Origin: Heterodera schachtii
Lineage: Eukaryota; Nematoda; Chromadorea; Rhabditida; Heteroderidae
DNA: 64,000 bases
NCBI GenBank assembly: GCA_023374025.1
Contig: SIJG01000015.1
Location: forward strand, 1,964,697-2,028,696
Direction: 5' to 3'
Made by a program: the position numbers and the translations under genes. Of this stretch, positions 1 to 12,494 are shown piece after piece (position 1 is the first letter of the stretch; each line of letters starts with the position of its first letter). Below the pieces are notes generated by a model that saw nothing but the letters and a program-made list of their open reading frames with translations, was not told the origin of the DNA and did no database searches.

Positions 1-3000
1 CAAGCAGGAACAACAGCAACAGCGAGTTCAAGCAGTACAACAAGAAAACCAATGCATCAACAACAGCAGAGCAATAAGAGAAGCAACGGGGACAAAACGA
101 CGGAGGACGAGGGACAGACTACGACGGCATTCGGTGCCGTGAGAAAAACGCAGGCAATGCAACGAATGCGGACAATTGCAATCGAAACGGACGAAATGGG
201 AGAGGGGGGACAAAATGCCAACGGCGAAGAAAAAATGCCAAAGGAAAGCGAAGAGGGAAAAACGGTGGAAGAAAAAAGTGCAAAGCGAACTACGACAGCA
301 GCAGCAGAGGGCGGAGGAAGACGAAGACGAACGTGGAAAGTGAGCACAGCGCAGGAGACGACGAAAACGGAGCGAAATTTGGAAGACGAAGACGAGGAAG
401 ATCAAAGGCATGCCGAAAAGGAATGAAATGCATAAACGATGTTTTAGGCATTTGCAACAGAATGGGAGGCAACAGAAGGACACGGCCCAGCCGAGGCCCC
501 CCTCCGCCACGACGACAGTTTTGCTGGCCAAACAGCGCCAGATCAGTCTGGGCCATTCGAATTCGTTGCGTGAACAGCAGAAAAAATCGGAAAGTTGGAC
601 AACGGATTGTGCCGCATCAACAGAAAATGGAATTAAACAAAGTACGAGTGAAGAACAGCAGAACGGAGAAACGACGAGGAGAGCGAGCAGTACACGGAGA
701 ACAACGAGGACAGAAAAGAAGGGGGAGGAGGAGAAGGAAAACGGGGGGAGGGGGACGATCAGCGAGCGGAACGGATCATGGCAATTCATGGGAGACAAAT
801 TCCGACAAGCGGACATTCACCGACAAAATGTTGGGAAAGGCAACGGTTTGACATTGATCAAAGCTTAAATCAAAAATGAAAAGCATTGTCTAGACGATGA
901 TACCGCCGGTGATCAGCAGGAAGAGGAGGAACTGTTGTCGCTGTCCTCCTACAAATCGGCCAATTCGCTTTTGGACCGATCCGTCCATCAGACCAACACG
1001 ACCACCACGGTTGACGAGATGTTCAGTGCCAGATCAGTGGAGAGTTTGAACAGTTTGTCGTGTGCCGAGTCGTTCAAAACGGGAAAGAGTCCGCCCTTTG
1101 ATGACCCAATGGAAGACCCGTTCATGACGCCGAAAAGCACGTCGGAGGCGCAGCACTTCTTCGGGTCGGACGATGACGAATTTGAACGGGCGATGACACC
1201 GACGGCGATGGAATTTGTAAAGGAATTTAAGAAAAGAAACAACGGCATTTAAATGCATAGCTTCTTTTCTCACAGAATCAACAAGAATTTTTCCATATTC
1301 GTGGAGAAAATCGACGTCTGCAGGAGCAATGCCGTCGCTTTCGGCACGAACGGAAACGGTGGACAGAATGGCTAAGGAAGAAGTATGGTAATTGGAAAGA
1401 GAAAGAAAACGGAGACAAGAGAGAGCAGCAGACAACGACTACAGTAACGTTGGACGGGCAACGCATGATGGAAGAAGCATTGAGCGAAATGGAGACGATG
1501 CTCAACGAGTACAGGGAGGAAAACAGCGCACTCAAAGGACAATTGCTGGAACGACGGGAAGGGGTACGGTAATGGATGGCACAGGGAAAGATGGCCGAAG
1601 GTACGACAATTGAAGGATTGCACCGTTACAGTTTTTGCATAGCCGTGACATGATGAGTGCCTCTGCCAGTACAGTGATCAGCAACGGCATGTGTTCAGCT
1701 CCCGCGGTATTGGAAGAGCGTCTGCAGATGAGCGAGTCCATGTGCGAGCAGTTACGACGAGAGCGGAAGGAGTTGGAGCGCGAAATTGAAGAGATGCAGG
1801 ACCAATACCGAGTGGAAGAGATCGAGGAGTTCCGCGAGTTGCAGCGCGAGTTGGAGCAAAGCGCGAAGAACGGGCGCATTCTGCAGTTCAAACTGCGCAA
1901 GGCGGAGCGGCAAAGGGACCAATTGCAGGTGGACAAAACGGAGGGGTGGGAGAATGAGGCTCAAAGGCTGATCAGACATGAGAAAAACTGATCAAAAGGA
2001 AAGACAATAGTTGATCAGCTCAAGGTAAGCCGGATCAGTATTTGTTAATACCGAAACAAATGATCAATGGTCAGTCCATGAGAAAGTGCCTTGGTTGATC
2101 AGCAACACTCCAATTAAACTAACACTTTTTGATCCGCCCTTATCATCCCAAGGAACTGATACAACATTTTAATTTTCTTTTTAAGACTGAAAAGAATTTG
2201 TTGGCACGAAAAGTGCAAGAAATTCAACGAGGGATTGGAGGAGGAGCTGAACAAATTGAGGAAATGAGCGGAGAAAGCGACATGGAAGAACAAATGGGGC
2301 GAAAAGTGAGCGAATTGGAGCAGGAATTGCGGGTGGCCAAGGAAGTGTCACTGAAAATGCACAACGAATTGGAAGTGGCGGAGGAAAAGCGGTGGGAAAG
2401 GCACAAAAAGAGAGGGGCAGATTAATGGGAGGACAAAGAAAAAGAAAACGCTTTAATTAATAATGGAAAAGATATAAAATCATCACAGATACAAATTGGA
2501 GGATGAGCTGTTCTACCAAAAGGAGAAAGTGCGCGAATTGTTGGCGCAAAATCGGTGGCGCGAGGCGCGACAAATGGTCAAAAATGCCATTGACTTCTCT
2601 CTTTTCGATTTTTCAATTTTTTTTTTAATTCATAGAAAGGCCGAAGTGTTGAGGAAGCACTTTTGGAGGCGGCGAGTCGGTCGGCAGAAAATCTGCCAAA
2701 AGAAGTGAGGGACACGCTGGAAAGGGAGGCGGACTTGCGGGAACAGTTGCGCTTCACCGAGGCGGACTTACAGCGGACGCGGCAACGATTGGATGTGAAA
2801 AATAGGAAAATAAATTGAAAAAAATGGAACATTTTAAAAAAGGAAAACAAATATCCTTTTTAGGAACTGGAACGCGAAAATGACGAATTGTTGCAGCGCT
2901 ATTCAAATTTGGCGCAACGGCACAGCGAAGCGCAGTCAAAGTCCACCACAAATGTTCTGCTTGTACCGCAAAAACAAAAGACCGTTCTGAGAAGCATTAG

Positions 3001-6000
3001 GTGGGTACGGTAAAAAGGGGGAAACGGTAGGAGCGTTTTTTTGAATTTCATCAAATTAAGCGAAGGAGCAGACGAAATTGGACCTTCAGCAGCAGAACAA
3101 CAAAATGAGCGCAATAAAAGGCAATTTGGGTTCAAATGATTTAATTAATAATAATTAGAAAAAACAAACGAAAAAGCATGGTAATTTAAGGTGATAAAAA
3201 CCCTTAAAAATAAATGTTTTATAAATTTTGTTCTTTTAAAGCGAAGAACGCAAAAGCGAACAATCGCATGGCCGTTCCGCAAGTGCCGTTGAGGTTTTTC
3301 ATTTGTCATGGAAAATTTCTGATTTAATTTTTATTTTCGCAGATAAATCGAACTCCGATAGACAAAGAAAAGAAAATTCTGATCCAACAATCAGAAGACA
3401 GTCGTGAGAAGGTGAGGACTCATAATCTAATTACAGTAATCACTTGAGTGGGTGGGGAGGGGGACGGTATGGGTACCGTAGTCAATGAAACAAACGGAAG
3501 AAAGTGCAGCCGAGGCCATTCACCCAACCGAAAATGAAACTCAAATTTAAATTTCACAGCTCTCAACAATGGCCGAAGAGGCCAATGAATTGAGAAGGAA
3601 ATGCGTAAATTGTGAGCGCGAAATTGGGGAGCTGAGGGAAAGTGCCATAACATATAAAAGAATGAATGAACAGCTTAAAGAGCAAATGGAAAAAATGAGG
3701 GAAGAATGGAAGGAAAATGAGAGAAGGAAAGAGACGAAAAGCATGGAAAAGGTGAGGAAAAAAAGGCAGAAGAAGCGGAGAGAATGGACGGGGGACCCCC
3801 AAAAAGGCACTATAATCTCTGACTTGAAAATTAAATAAATTCGTTGTCCTTCCCCTGCGCAGGTCTCAGAGATGACCTCCCTCAATTTGTTTGAATTTTG
3901 TTATTTTTTTCTTTAAAAAAGTCTGGGGAATCATTAACCGCCTCATGGCACGGGACCTGTAATGGAAAATAGCCTCTCCCTATTCACATTCCCACCTGCT
4001 GATGCTGACCGGGGCGAGCGCAAAATGCATATGAGACAAATTTAAAAAGCCGACTTTGTCCAGAAAAAAACAAAAGTCATGGCATTTTAAACCTGGATAA
4101 GCCTCCACCCCTAAACCGATACCGAAGATTTAGGCCATTCTTCGGGATATACCCCGACCCGGATGCTCCGCACCCGAATGGTCGGGGTGCTACCTATTTG
4201 AAAATTTGCCCAGACGTAATTGTCCCCCCACCACGCCTGACACCCTAAAAGAGAAATAAATAAATGCAAAATAATAAAATTACATTTAGGCCCAAAAGTT
4301 GGAAAAAGAAGTGAAAATTGTGCAAAAACATTTCGGGGACGAATGCCGAAAACGCGAGTCGGCAGAGCGATCACTTGCGGAGAATCGAGCAGTGCTGGAG
4401 AAATTAAACACGACAATAATCGAAACGAACGCGGAGCTTAACCAAGCGAGACAGAAGATTGGCGAGATGGAGCAGGAGCAGGACAAACTGAAAAAGTGGG
4501 AGAACAAATGCAAGGAGATGAAGCAGGAAAGGGTGCGCATCCAAGCAAATGCGATGGAGTTGAAGAAGCGGACGGACGAAGCAGTGCAGGAATTGGGTGA
4601 GTGGGGGCAAATAATTAGGGGTAATTTGGAAAAACAAATGGACAAATTAACACGGGGGATAATTTAGGAAAAATGAGCAGAACGCATCAGCAGAAGGAGA
4701 TTGGATGGATGCGGGAGAAGAAGCATTTGGAGGAACAATTGCGGGAGCTGACCAAACCGACAACGGGCGGAAAGAAAGTGTCCGAGTCGAGCAGCCAAAG
4801 TTCAACAACGACATCAGAGTCAAACAAACGAACAACGACGGAACGGGTGGAAGAGCTTGAGCAAGAGGTGAAGCGGGGGGGGGGGGGGGAGAAAAGAGAG
4901 GAAATGCCAAAAACATTCAGAAAAAGTGCCTTGAAGCAAAGATGGAGGAGCTGAGAAAGATAAGAGAGCAGGTGGAGCAATTAGTCTAATTTAACTTCGA
5001 ACCAATTAAAATTCTTAAGGAAATGGCGGTGCACCAAACGGAGAAAATTGAGTGGCAAAGGGAGAGAGAGCAAATGGGCGGAAGGGCGCATAAAATGGTC
5101 AATTAATTAAGGGGTGATTATGGCAAATGACAACTGAAAAAACATTGTGCAGAATGGCGCCGCTTCGCTTGGCCAAGGCGTGGATTATAAGCAAATTGCG
5201 GACAACGCTTTGCGAGCGGCGGAAGAGCTGCAGAAACAGTACCGCGAGTATCAGAGTCATTACACGGCGGAGGTGCAGCGGCTGAGCGGACAGCTGGTCA
5301 AATTGGAGCAGGAACTGGCGACACGACAGCAACAAATTACGGTAGTGGCACCGACGGAAACGGTAGCTGAACAGAAACAGGACGACAACAATGACGACAA
5401 TGACGCGGTCAATGTCAGTGCCGTTATAAAAATGCCGACGCAACACCAGGCACAGCACGTGACACGACCACAGAGGGGATACGAAGTGAAACAATGCCGG
5501 AAGCGACCAATTTAAGCAATTCCCCCTTAAGAGTCCATCAATGAGTTCGCTGACGGAAAACAATTTCACTGACAACACAACGTGGGACAGCCGACTTTTG
5601 GACTGCGGCTCGATGATGACGCGGTCCATTTCGCCGCTTAAGGGCCAATCGGCAATGTTCAGGGGCGGGTCAACTGGTGAGAAACAATCAATTATGTTGA
5701 CCTTGATATTCAATTCTCAAAGTGCCAATGCTTCAATGCCGTGCCGTGGACATTCATCCGTCCTCCCCGCTGGCGGGGCTGGGACAGCGCGCAATTGCCG
5801 TAATGGACGACGGGGACTTTGGCAGTGTGGACGACGTGCAGCAGAAATACCGCAGGACGGGAAGTGCCGGTAAACAGTGAGCAGGCATTTCATTGGAATT
5901 ACTTGTAACTTTTTCCAGGCACAAACATTCTCTACCGTATCCGACGAGAAGAGCTTGCCCAAGGCAAACATCCGACAGTTCGCCAAATGGCGCGAGCTTT

Positions 6001-6641
6001 TGAATCATTTGAAAAACTCCAACAAAAGGGGAACAGCAGTGAAGAGCCGAAACGGAAAAGGCGAGAAAAAGCGAAACGAAAATTGTTGGAAGGGCAAATA
6101 AATTTCAGAATAAAACCGACAAAGGGCGGACTATTCGGACTGTTGGGCAAGTCGAGTTCGATGGAAGTCAGCTCAATGTCGGAAAAGGTGAAAATGATTT
6201 GGAAAAAAACGATCGATTGGTCCACTGGGTCATTAAAAGACGGAAATTAAGACATTAGCGATAAATCAATGGGCGCTATAAAAAAAATGTTGAGGGCAAT
6301 TAACAACTTAGAGAGGCAATTAAAAACAAATTTAGAATTTGAAAACTCCAAAGGCATTTCGAAAGGGCGAGCACGTGCCCAGTGAAAAAATGCCCGGTTC
6401 AAACGAACGGAACCGCGGAGGCGGCGGCAGTCCTTCGCCGTTTCCGTCGTCGTCGCTTCCGCGCGGGGGACGCAATCCGTTCAAAGGGATCAGTTCGCGC
6501 ATCGTGGAACGCGTGCGCAGGTCGCTGTCGCGCAGTAAGAAGAATTTAAGCCGCGATGGAGGACAAAGTCGGGACGGAACGCCTTCACAGAACACCATCG
6601 GCATAACAGCAGGTGGGGAAGGAGGAGAAGAAGTGGACTGA
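1..6641 (+). CDS. MTCL/SOGA-family coiled-coil protein, 5' end probably outside the window
   Basis: About 20 exons encode a long coiled-coil protein. Approximate exons: 1-845, 894-1216, 1276-1563, 1632-1960, 2187-2390, 2489-2575, 2637-2796, 2864-2999, 3241-3291, 3342-3411, 3560-3752, 4289-4594, 4668-4866, 4920-4970, 5020-5098, 5154-5486, 5531-5681, 5730-5874, 5921-6187 and 6334-6641. The first four junctions are in phase. Family evidence is the core: a stretch near 1,800-1,900 containing ILQFKLRKAER, then ELEQELRVAKEVSLKMHNEL (2,310-2,370), then REQLRFTEADLQRTRQRL (2,735-2,790). These resemble the microtubule crosslinkers MTCL1/SOGA in order and wording. The Gln/Lys/Glu-rich first exon is open in all three frames between 330 and 426, so its internal join is unresolved. 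The tail is basic and Ser/Gly-rich with NPFKGISSRIVERVRRSLSRS-like sequence. Likely role, from the family: cytoskeleton-associated scaffold. Exact orthology is inferred from remembered family motifs. Confidence 0.72.
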
Positions 6642-6870
6642 TCAGTGAGGAACAAAAAGCGAACTAATTGATCATAGGGGGAGGAGATTAGTGGACTGAT
6701 CAGTGGAATGTTGAAGCAAACTTATTGATAAGGGGGTAAGAGAGAGTGGACTGATCAAATCAATGGAGGGCTGGGGATAAGTGAACTGATCAGTAGGGAA
6801 GTTGAAGCGTACTGATTTATCACTGGGGGAGGAGCTAAGTGCACTGATCAATGGGGAGTGAGAACCGGAC
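6615..6870. repeat. Degenerate tandem array built on a TGATCA core
   Basis: Immediately around and after the stop of the coiled-coil gene, the phrase 'agtggactgatcagt' or close variants recurs about six times. It alternates with 'gggggaggag' and 'ttgaagc..actgattt' spacers, giving a loose period of roughly 65-75 nt. TGATCAG words of the same kind also sit in introns of that gene near 1,970-2,110. The palindromic TGATCA core and the overlap with the 3' untranslated region are seen directly. Function is unknown. Confidence 0.6.
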
Positions 6871-7120
6871 ATTGTTTCTTTTTTCTCAGATGATTTTAAA
6901 TGGAATTGATGATGGATGAGAGGTTCGCAAGAAAGTTCGAGCATTAATTAACACTAATTACCTTTGTTCAAGTGCCCACTGATATTCTCTCTCAATTATT
7001 TATAATTCCATAAATGCTCAATGTCAACACTTTTATTGTTCATTTTATTGGATAATTAATTTTGCCAGTATTTATTCCCTCCTTTTCGTTTTATAAAATA
7101 AATGCCCCTTTTGCTTACTA

Positions 7121-8370
7121 TTATTTATTTGAATTTTCCACGAAATAAAACTTACATCCGTCTTGGCACATTGTCAACGGACATTGTCCTTGGCCCTGTC
7201 TGCAGGTGTCGCCACCGCTTATACCCGGGTTGTACGCGTTAAATCCGGGATAATTCGTATTTGGTCCGGTATTAGTCGGGCCGTAGGGGTTGCTGTTCAC
7301 CGGAATGTTTGACTGGACACCTAAACATCATAAAAGCAAATTAACATCCATTAAATTAACAATTTCGCCTGCAGAATGATCCGATGAGGAGCAGCAGCGC
7401 CGAAAAATTCTTAATTTTTTCCCTTTCTGTCTTTCTTAGAGGTTTTTTTCTGGTAAACAAATTTTTTTCTTTTTTTTTTAAATAATAAAAAACTAAGCAA
7501 TATTTTCAAACATAATCTAATCTAAAAAAATATTTTAAAAAGTTAAAACTAAAAATTTATATTATTTTTTGCGGGAGGCGGGGGAAGTCGTGCACCCGCT
7601 GTTTCTTTTAAGTCACATTTTTCATCATTATCACCCCCCCCCAATTATACTATCATAAAAAATTAAGCAATAATTGGCAACACTTACAACAGTCTTGCCG
7701 ATTGACGCACACTTGGCTCGGCGTCCAACACATCGTTGAGCAGCCTCAAATTTTGCTTTCAATTCAATGCAATAATTTAAATAAATTTATGGTTTATAAA
7801 TTATAAATAATGTATGTATTATTCCGACATCCAAATAAAAAATACAATTTTTATTTTTGTGAATATGATTAATTCGTATGCTAATCACTTAAGATGAGAT
7901 TTATGTTTATTAAAAGTTAAAATATTTAATTTTTCTTTTTAAAAATACATTTCTATAAATCCCATCCATCCCTATTAATTAGCTAATCACCTCCATCTCT
8001 GTAGGCCCCCAAAGGGCAGTAATTTGTTTCCATTAGCCCCGTTTTCGGGTTTTGCTTTGTTGTCTGCGCGTACTGTTGATTCGAAAGTCGACCTATAATA
8101 TTTTTGTTAACTTATAGCTGAGATGGGAAACGAAATTTTTTTTTTTAATTTTTAACTTTATTTTTAAAAACCAATAATGTAATAGTAAAAAAACGCACAA
8201 CACGAACTCCTGTAATAGCACTTATCCCTGGGGTCTACACAATATCCCATTATTTGGCAGGATCCGCTCACTGTCCACCCCTGGTAAGGACATTGTGCCA
8301 GAACAACGGATGCCAATGGCAAAAGGCAGCAACTGATCAGAGTGATCAGAATCAGCCGGGAAAAGCCCAT
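7121..8370 (-). CDS. Secreted Cys-module protein, paralogue 1 (short tail)
   Basis: Four phase-checked exons (8370-8199, 8092-7991, 7744-7688, 7320-7121) give a 176-residue protein. It opens with a signal peptide (MGFSRLILITLISCCLLPLA). Module 1 reads C-x-Q..C-QIMGYCVDPRDKCYYRSS-CC. A linker containing TTKQNPKTG follows, then module 2 ending QVCVNRQDCC, then an Asn/Pro/Gly-rich tail and four more cysteines before the stop. All introns are phase 1, and in two cases the intron splits the codon of the second Cys of the CC pair. The same architecture recurs at 12,495-14,408 and 27,300-28,713. The start was chosen because it begins a clean signal peptide; an upstream ATG at 8,406 would bury it. 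No function is recognised. Secretion is inferred from the signal peptide; an effector, cuticle or defence role is speculation. Confidence 0.72.
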
Positions 8371-8817
8371 CGATTTTCTAAATTCATTTATAATTAATTG
8401 GATCATTAATTACTAACATATAGTTGATTTTAATGGAAATATTTCTCAGCATCAGTCCGACAATTTGCCTGAGTAAAAGGTTTCAATTGTAAAGCTGAAC
8501 AAATTGATGAAGATAAATTTATGCTTAATTGATTTAATAATTAATGGTATTTTATGTCCATATTTACTTAGCAAAAATCAAATTTTCTATTGGGAACAAA
8601 AAAAAAAATTTATAAGTTAATTTATGGAGCAACGTAAAGTGAATTTTTGTTAATATTTACAATATTTTGAAGGGATGCCAAATTTAAACACGACGAATGA
8701 AATTCATTTAATTTTCCTTTACATTTTTGTATTTTTGTTTTAAATTTTCAAGGCACTTGACAAACAATTTTAAAATGAGAAAAAAATTCAGCATTTTCAT
8801 TCATTGAATCTGATGAG

Positions 8818-9549
8818 TACTGTAAATCCGCTATTTGAAGGGAGGCGTTCAACAATACAAAATCCCTCTGGTAGAAGCCCCCCCCCCCACCTACAAGAGG
8901 GATAGAGTGTTCAAGTTTCCCAGATTTCTAGAATATCTTTTTATTTTCGTAATAGAAATTCCAAAATAAACTCATAAAATCTTTATTTTTCTATATTTCA
9001 TCTTTAATGCACTTAAATTGACCCACGCTGAAGTGAATTATGAAAAAGGGGGTCAAAAAATAATTTTTTTAAAAAAAGATTCCTAAGATTTCATATTCGT
9101 GCTCTGCATTCTAAAATTGCCCAGAAAAACTACCCCCCTTTTATGCCCAAAAAATTTCCGAAAAATTGCTAGGGAGCCTAACTGAACAATTTTTTAAATT
9201 TTCACGGCATATCCATTCGATAAAGCTTCGAAAGCTCTACAATTTTGCTCAAAAGCGATTTTTTTTTTGTTTATTAAAATCCCCAGACGAGTTATGGACT
9301 GGGACTGAAATATGCGCTAAGGCCAAAAAATTTTTATTTCGGGAAAAAATAATTTTTTTTTTAAATTTCATCAATCGGTAGAGCTCGAAAATGTAAGTGC
9401 AAGAAATAATATTTAATACTGAAATTCACATTTTAATTTTAGAGGGTTTGAACAGTACAACCCCCCCCCCCCCCTCCAATTAAAGGCCCTTTTGGGAGGG
9501 TTTGAACAATAGAAGGCCCTGCTGGCCTTCAAATAGCGGATTTACGGTA
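8818..9549. mobile_element. Tc1/mariner-like MITE with TA target duplication
   Basis: The left end at 8820 reads CTGTAAATCCGCTATTTGAAGG and the right end at 9547 is its near-exact reverse complement (CCTTCAAATAGCGGATTTACGG). TA flanks both ends, as expected for Tc1/mariner insertion. The roughly 730-bp interior is AT-rich, has two poly-C tracts (about 8,880 and 9,463) and no transposase reading frame. Ends and TA flanks are seen; the superfamily assignment is inference. Confidence 0.7.
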
Positions 9550-9734
9550 CCTAACAGAGATATGTTGCTCGTCTCGTGTCTGTTATTCTCGTATTTTGGC
9601 AATGAGATTTTTATGCACTGGTACGAATGGGGGGAGGGGTGAGAAAAAATATATTTTTTGAAAAAAGGGAGAAAAGAAAAAATTTTAGAGAAAAAATAAA
9701 ATTTGATTTTTCCTTTTAAATTATAGATGAACGA

Positions 9735-10020
9735 AAACTTATCAGTTGAGTGGTTAAATATCCGTTCTTTCTTTGATTTCTCCCTTGGTTCGATCCCCTC
9801 ACTTAATAAAATTGTTTTATTATTTTTTATTTTTAAATTTTTTAAATTAATTATTAAAATTTCCACCACCCCGAAAACACAATAAAAATCAATTAAAATG
9901 TTTCTTCATTTTTAAATATAGCCAAAAAATCCAATTTTTAGGTTCAAAATCGTTTAACAAATTGTGACAAGATATCCGAAATTTCCCGGAGGAGCCTGTC
10001 GGCACCGCCGGACCCAAAAT
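9735..10020 (+). repeat. SINE-like unit: tRNA-like head plus conserved GC hairpin, copy 1
   Basis: At 9741-9756 the sequence resembles a Pol III A box (GTTGAGTGGTTA) and at 9787-9797 a B box (GGTTCGATCCC). About 190 nt downstream comes a core at 9986-10014 ending TCGGCACCGCCGGACC, preceded by AAATTTCCC. The same core, in the same order after a tRNA-like head, occurs on the minus strand at 17,345-17,127. The unit may sit inside a larger element bounded by GGTACC..AGAGAT near 9,547 and its inverse near 10,480, which is less certain. Confidence 0.5.
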
Positions 10021-12494
10021 TCCATAAAATTTTGAAAATTTATCCAAAAATTCAGAAAATTGATCATTTAATGGACAAAATATGTTGACAAACCATAATT
10101 AAATATTCTAAATTTTCCCCGGCGGTGCTAAATTTTGAATAATTGTTGATTGATTAAACTTTAAGATTGTTTTGTTTGTTTTAGTTTTTTGTTTTTCAAA
10201 TTAAGGAAAACCAATTTTATTTTACTATAATATTTCACTTGAAAAAACATTTAATAAAATTTTTGAGTTTTTTCTTTTGCAAAAAATTCCCATTTTGTTC
10301 CGTGCCCATTTGAAATAAAAGCTCCGGCCCGATCATTTTTCCGTAAAAATAAGAACTAAATTTTTTTTTTATTTTTTTAAAATTAATTATTCATTAAGAA
10401 AAAATTCCCGTCTCGTATTCTCGTGTTTTTTTTGTGTCTCGTATTTTGTTTTCTTACCATAACATCTCTGGTACCTAAGTTTGTTTCTGCTGGGTATGCT
10501 TCACACATTCACTCACTTTTTATCAGCCAAATGCGCATGTTTCAATTCGCTTCATATCTTCGATCTGATTTCATCAGAACGTGTAAAATTCTTGTTTCAT
10601 CCGTTGGGTTAAATCCTATATTTTGGTGATTGTTTTACTTCAATTTACGAAATGTATAATAACAAATTGATTGGACTCAATTAAATGAAAAAATAAATAT
10701 TTTACATTTTACACAAAATAAATGGTTTTCTGTTTCCAACCTATCAAGTCATATAATTTCCAAGTTGAATATTTTAAATTAAATAAAGATTCTGAAACTT
10801 TTGTTTCTTCGTTTTTGTGTAAATTTTAAACAAATTCTGAAAAAGTTTTAAAAATCCTCATGATTAAATTGTCCATAATAAAGGCAGATTTTTTCCTTAA
10901 AATATTTTTGTATTTGCAAATTTTTATCGGCGCTGGGTCGTACTCAAAAAACCATTAACTGGAAATTTTAATTAGCCTTGCTCAAGAGTAACTAAATTTG
11001 TAATTCTTAATTTTGGAATTATTTGTCCATATAATCAACCTCTACTAATCACAAATAATTAATTTAACAACATATTTAAAAGTAGGGTTAGACGAGCCAG
11101 GGTATTGACAGGTCCAGAAAAGCCGGGTCCGGGTCCAAGTTTTAAAAATGAGTCCGGGTATCGGGCCGTCCTGAAAAACTATTCGTACTTTTTCAAAAAT
11201 AAAAAAGAATTTAAAATTTTACAATTATTAAACTAAAAATATTTTTGGTAGCAAATGAAAATATTTATCAAAAAACTTAAGAAGATACAAAATTCATAAT
11301 TAAATTTATGATATAAAATTTTTTAAGCTTTTTCCAATTGCTTAAGAATATTTTTTCTTTAACTTAAATATAGTTCATTTTAATTTATAAAAATTCCTTT
11401 TAAAATATGAATTATAAAAATGTCGGGACGGGTCCCGGGTATCGAAAACCCGGGTTTTCGGGCCCGGTTGGGTATCCGTACCCGCCTAATTGTTAAAATA
11501 TACAACTTGGAAAATTAAAATAAAATTAGGCATCGTTTTTGATTACATGTCAAATGCGAATTTTCAATTATTTTCGTCCAATTTCTCGTCATCTTAACCA
11601 TACGCCGAACCCATTGCCAAATTGTTGCAAAGTCCGCAACTTTTTGGACACGCCCGTAACATTGTTTTTTCAGAACAAACTGTCGGATTATTGGTCACAC
11701 TCTGCACACAGAGTTGTTCATCCCCAGTTGCACAAGCTTAAATTAAATGTTCATTTTTATTAGGGTAGGGCCCCAAACTCCGGCGGGGAGAAAACAGTGG
11801 GGAACGGGGGGGGGGCAACTCCGTCTGAGCCAACTTTGAGTCAATATAATTTCTTAAGTTGTTGACCGAATCCATAATCTTGATATCATTCAAAAGCACG
11901 TAACAAACTCTATCTGCTTTTCAAATATCACAAAGATATACCGACATGTAAAAAAGTTATTGGAAATATCTTTTAAACATTTAAAGTTCTTCCGAATGAT
12001 ACGATGTTTGTTAAGTTTGGTCAACAAAGAAAAAAGTTATAGCCTTTTTAAGTTTGCTGAGATGGAGTTGGTCAGACGGAGTTGGCCCCTCAGGGTACGT
12101 TTAGGTTATTCCCCTTCCCTCCCATAAAAAGTAATGAGCCATGACCCCAACAAAGGAAAACCCTTTTCTAGTGTAATTTTAAGCGCTAATCAAGAATTAG
12201 ATGTCAAAGCTGTAAAAATATATTTGTCTATGATCTTCATCATATGATTGTCAATTTGGAACACCCTGTATCAAACGATTTCTCTCGTCGAGAGTAACCT
12301 AATGGTACTAGTTTCAGGATTTTACGATATTTCTATCTAAAGTCATAGCCCAATGCGGATACTTTCCAAATTAATCCGGCGTTTAGCACTTTGGCTAAAA
12401 CACAGTCGGGGTAAGGAGTGTCGGGGTCGGGATATACCCCAAAAAATGACCTAAATTTTCGAGGTCGGATGCGGGGTCGGGGTCCTACCCTAAT
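10021..12494. repeat. AT-rich intergenic DNA with several small inverted-repeat elements, no gene
   Basis: No coding exon is supported between paralogues 1 and 2 in this stretch. From 11,091 a repeat starts TAGGGTTAGACGAG and carries several CCGGGT(A/C) words, ending in CCGTACCCGCCTA near 11,487; a related copy lies at 18,960-19,080. From about 11,805 to 12,090 an element has inverted ends (GCAACTCCGTCTGAGCCAAC against GTTGGTCAGACGGAGTTG). From about 12,390 to 12,493 lies a GGTCGGGATATACCCC-bearing repeat also found in an intron at 4,095-4,250. Remaining DNA is low-complexity A/T. Confidence 0.6.
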
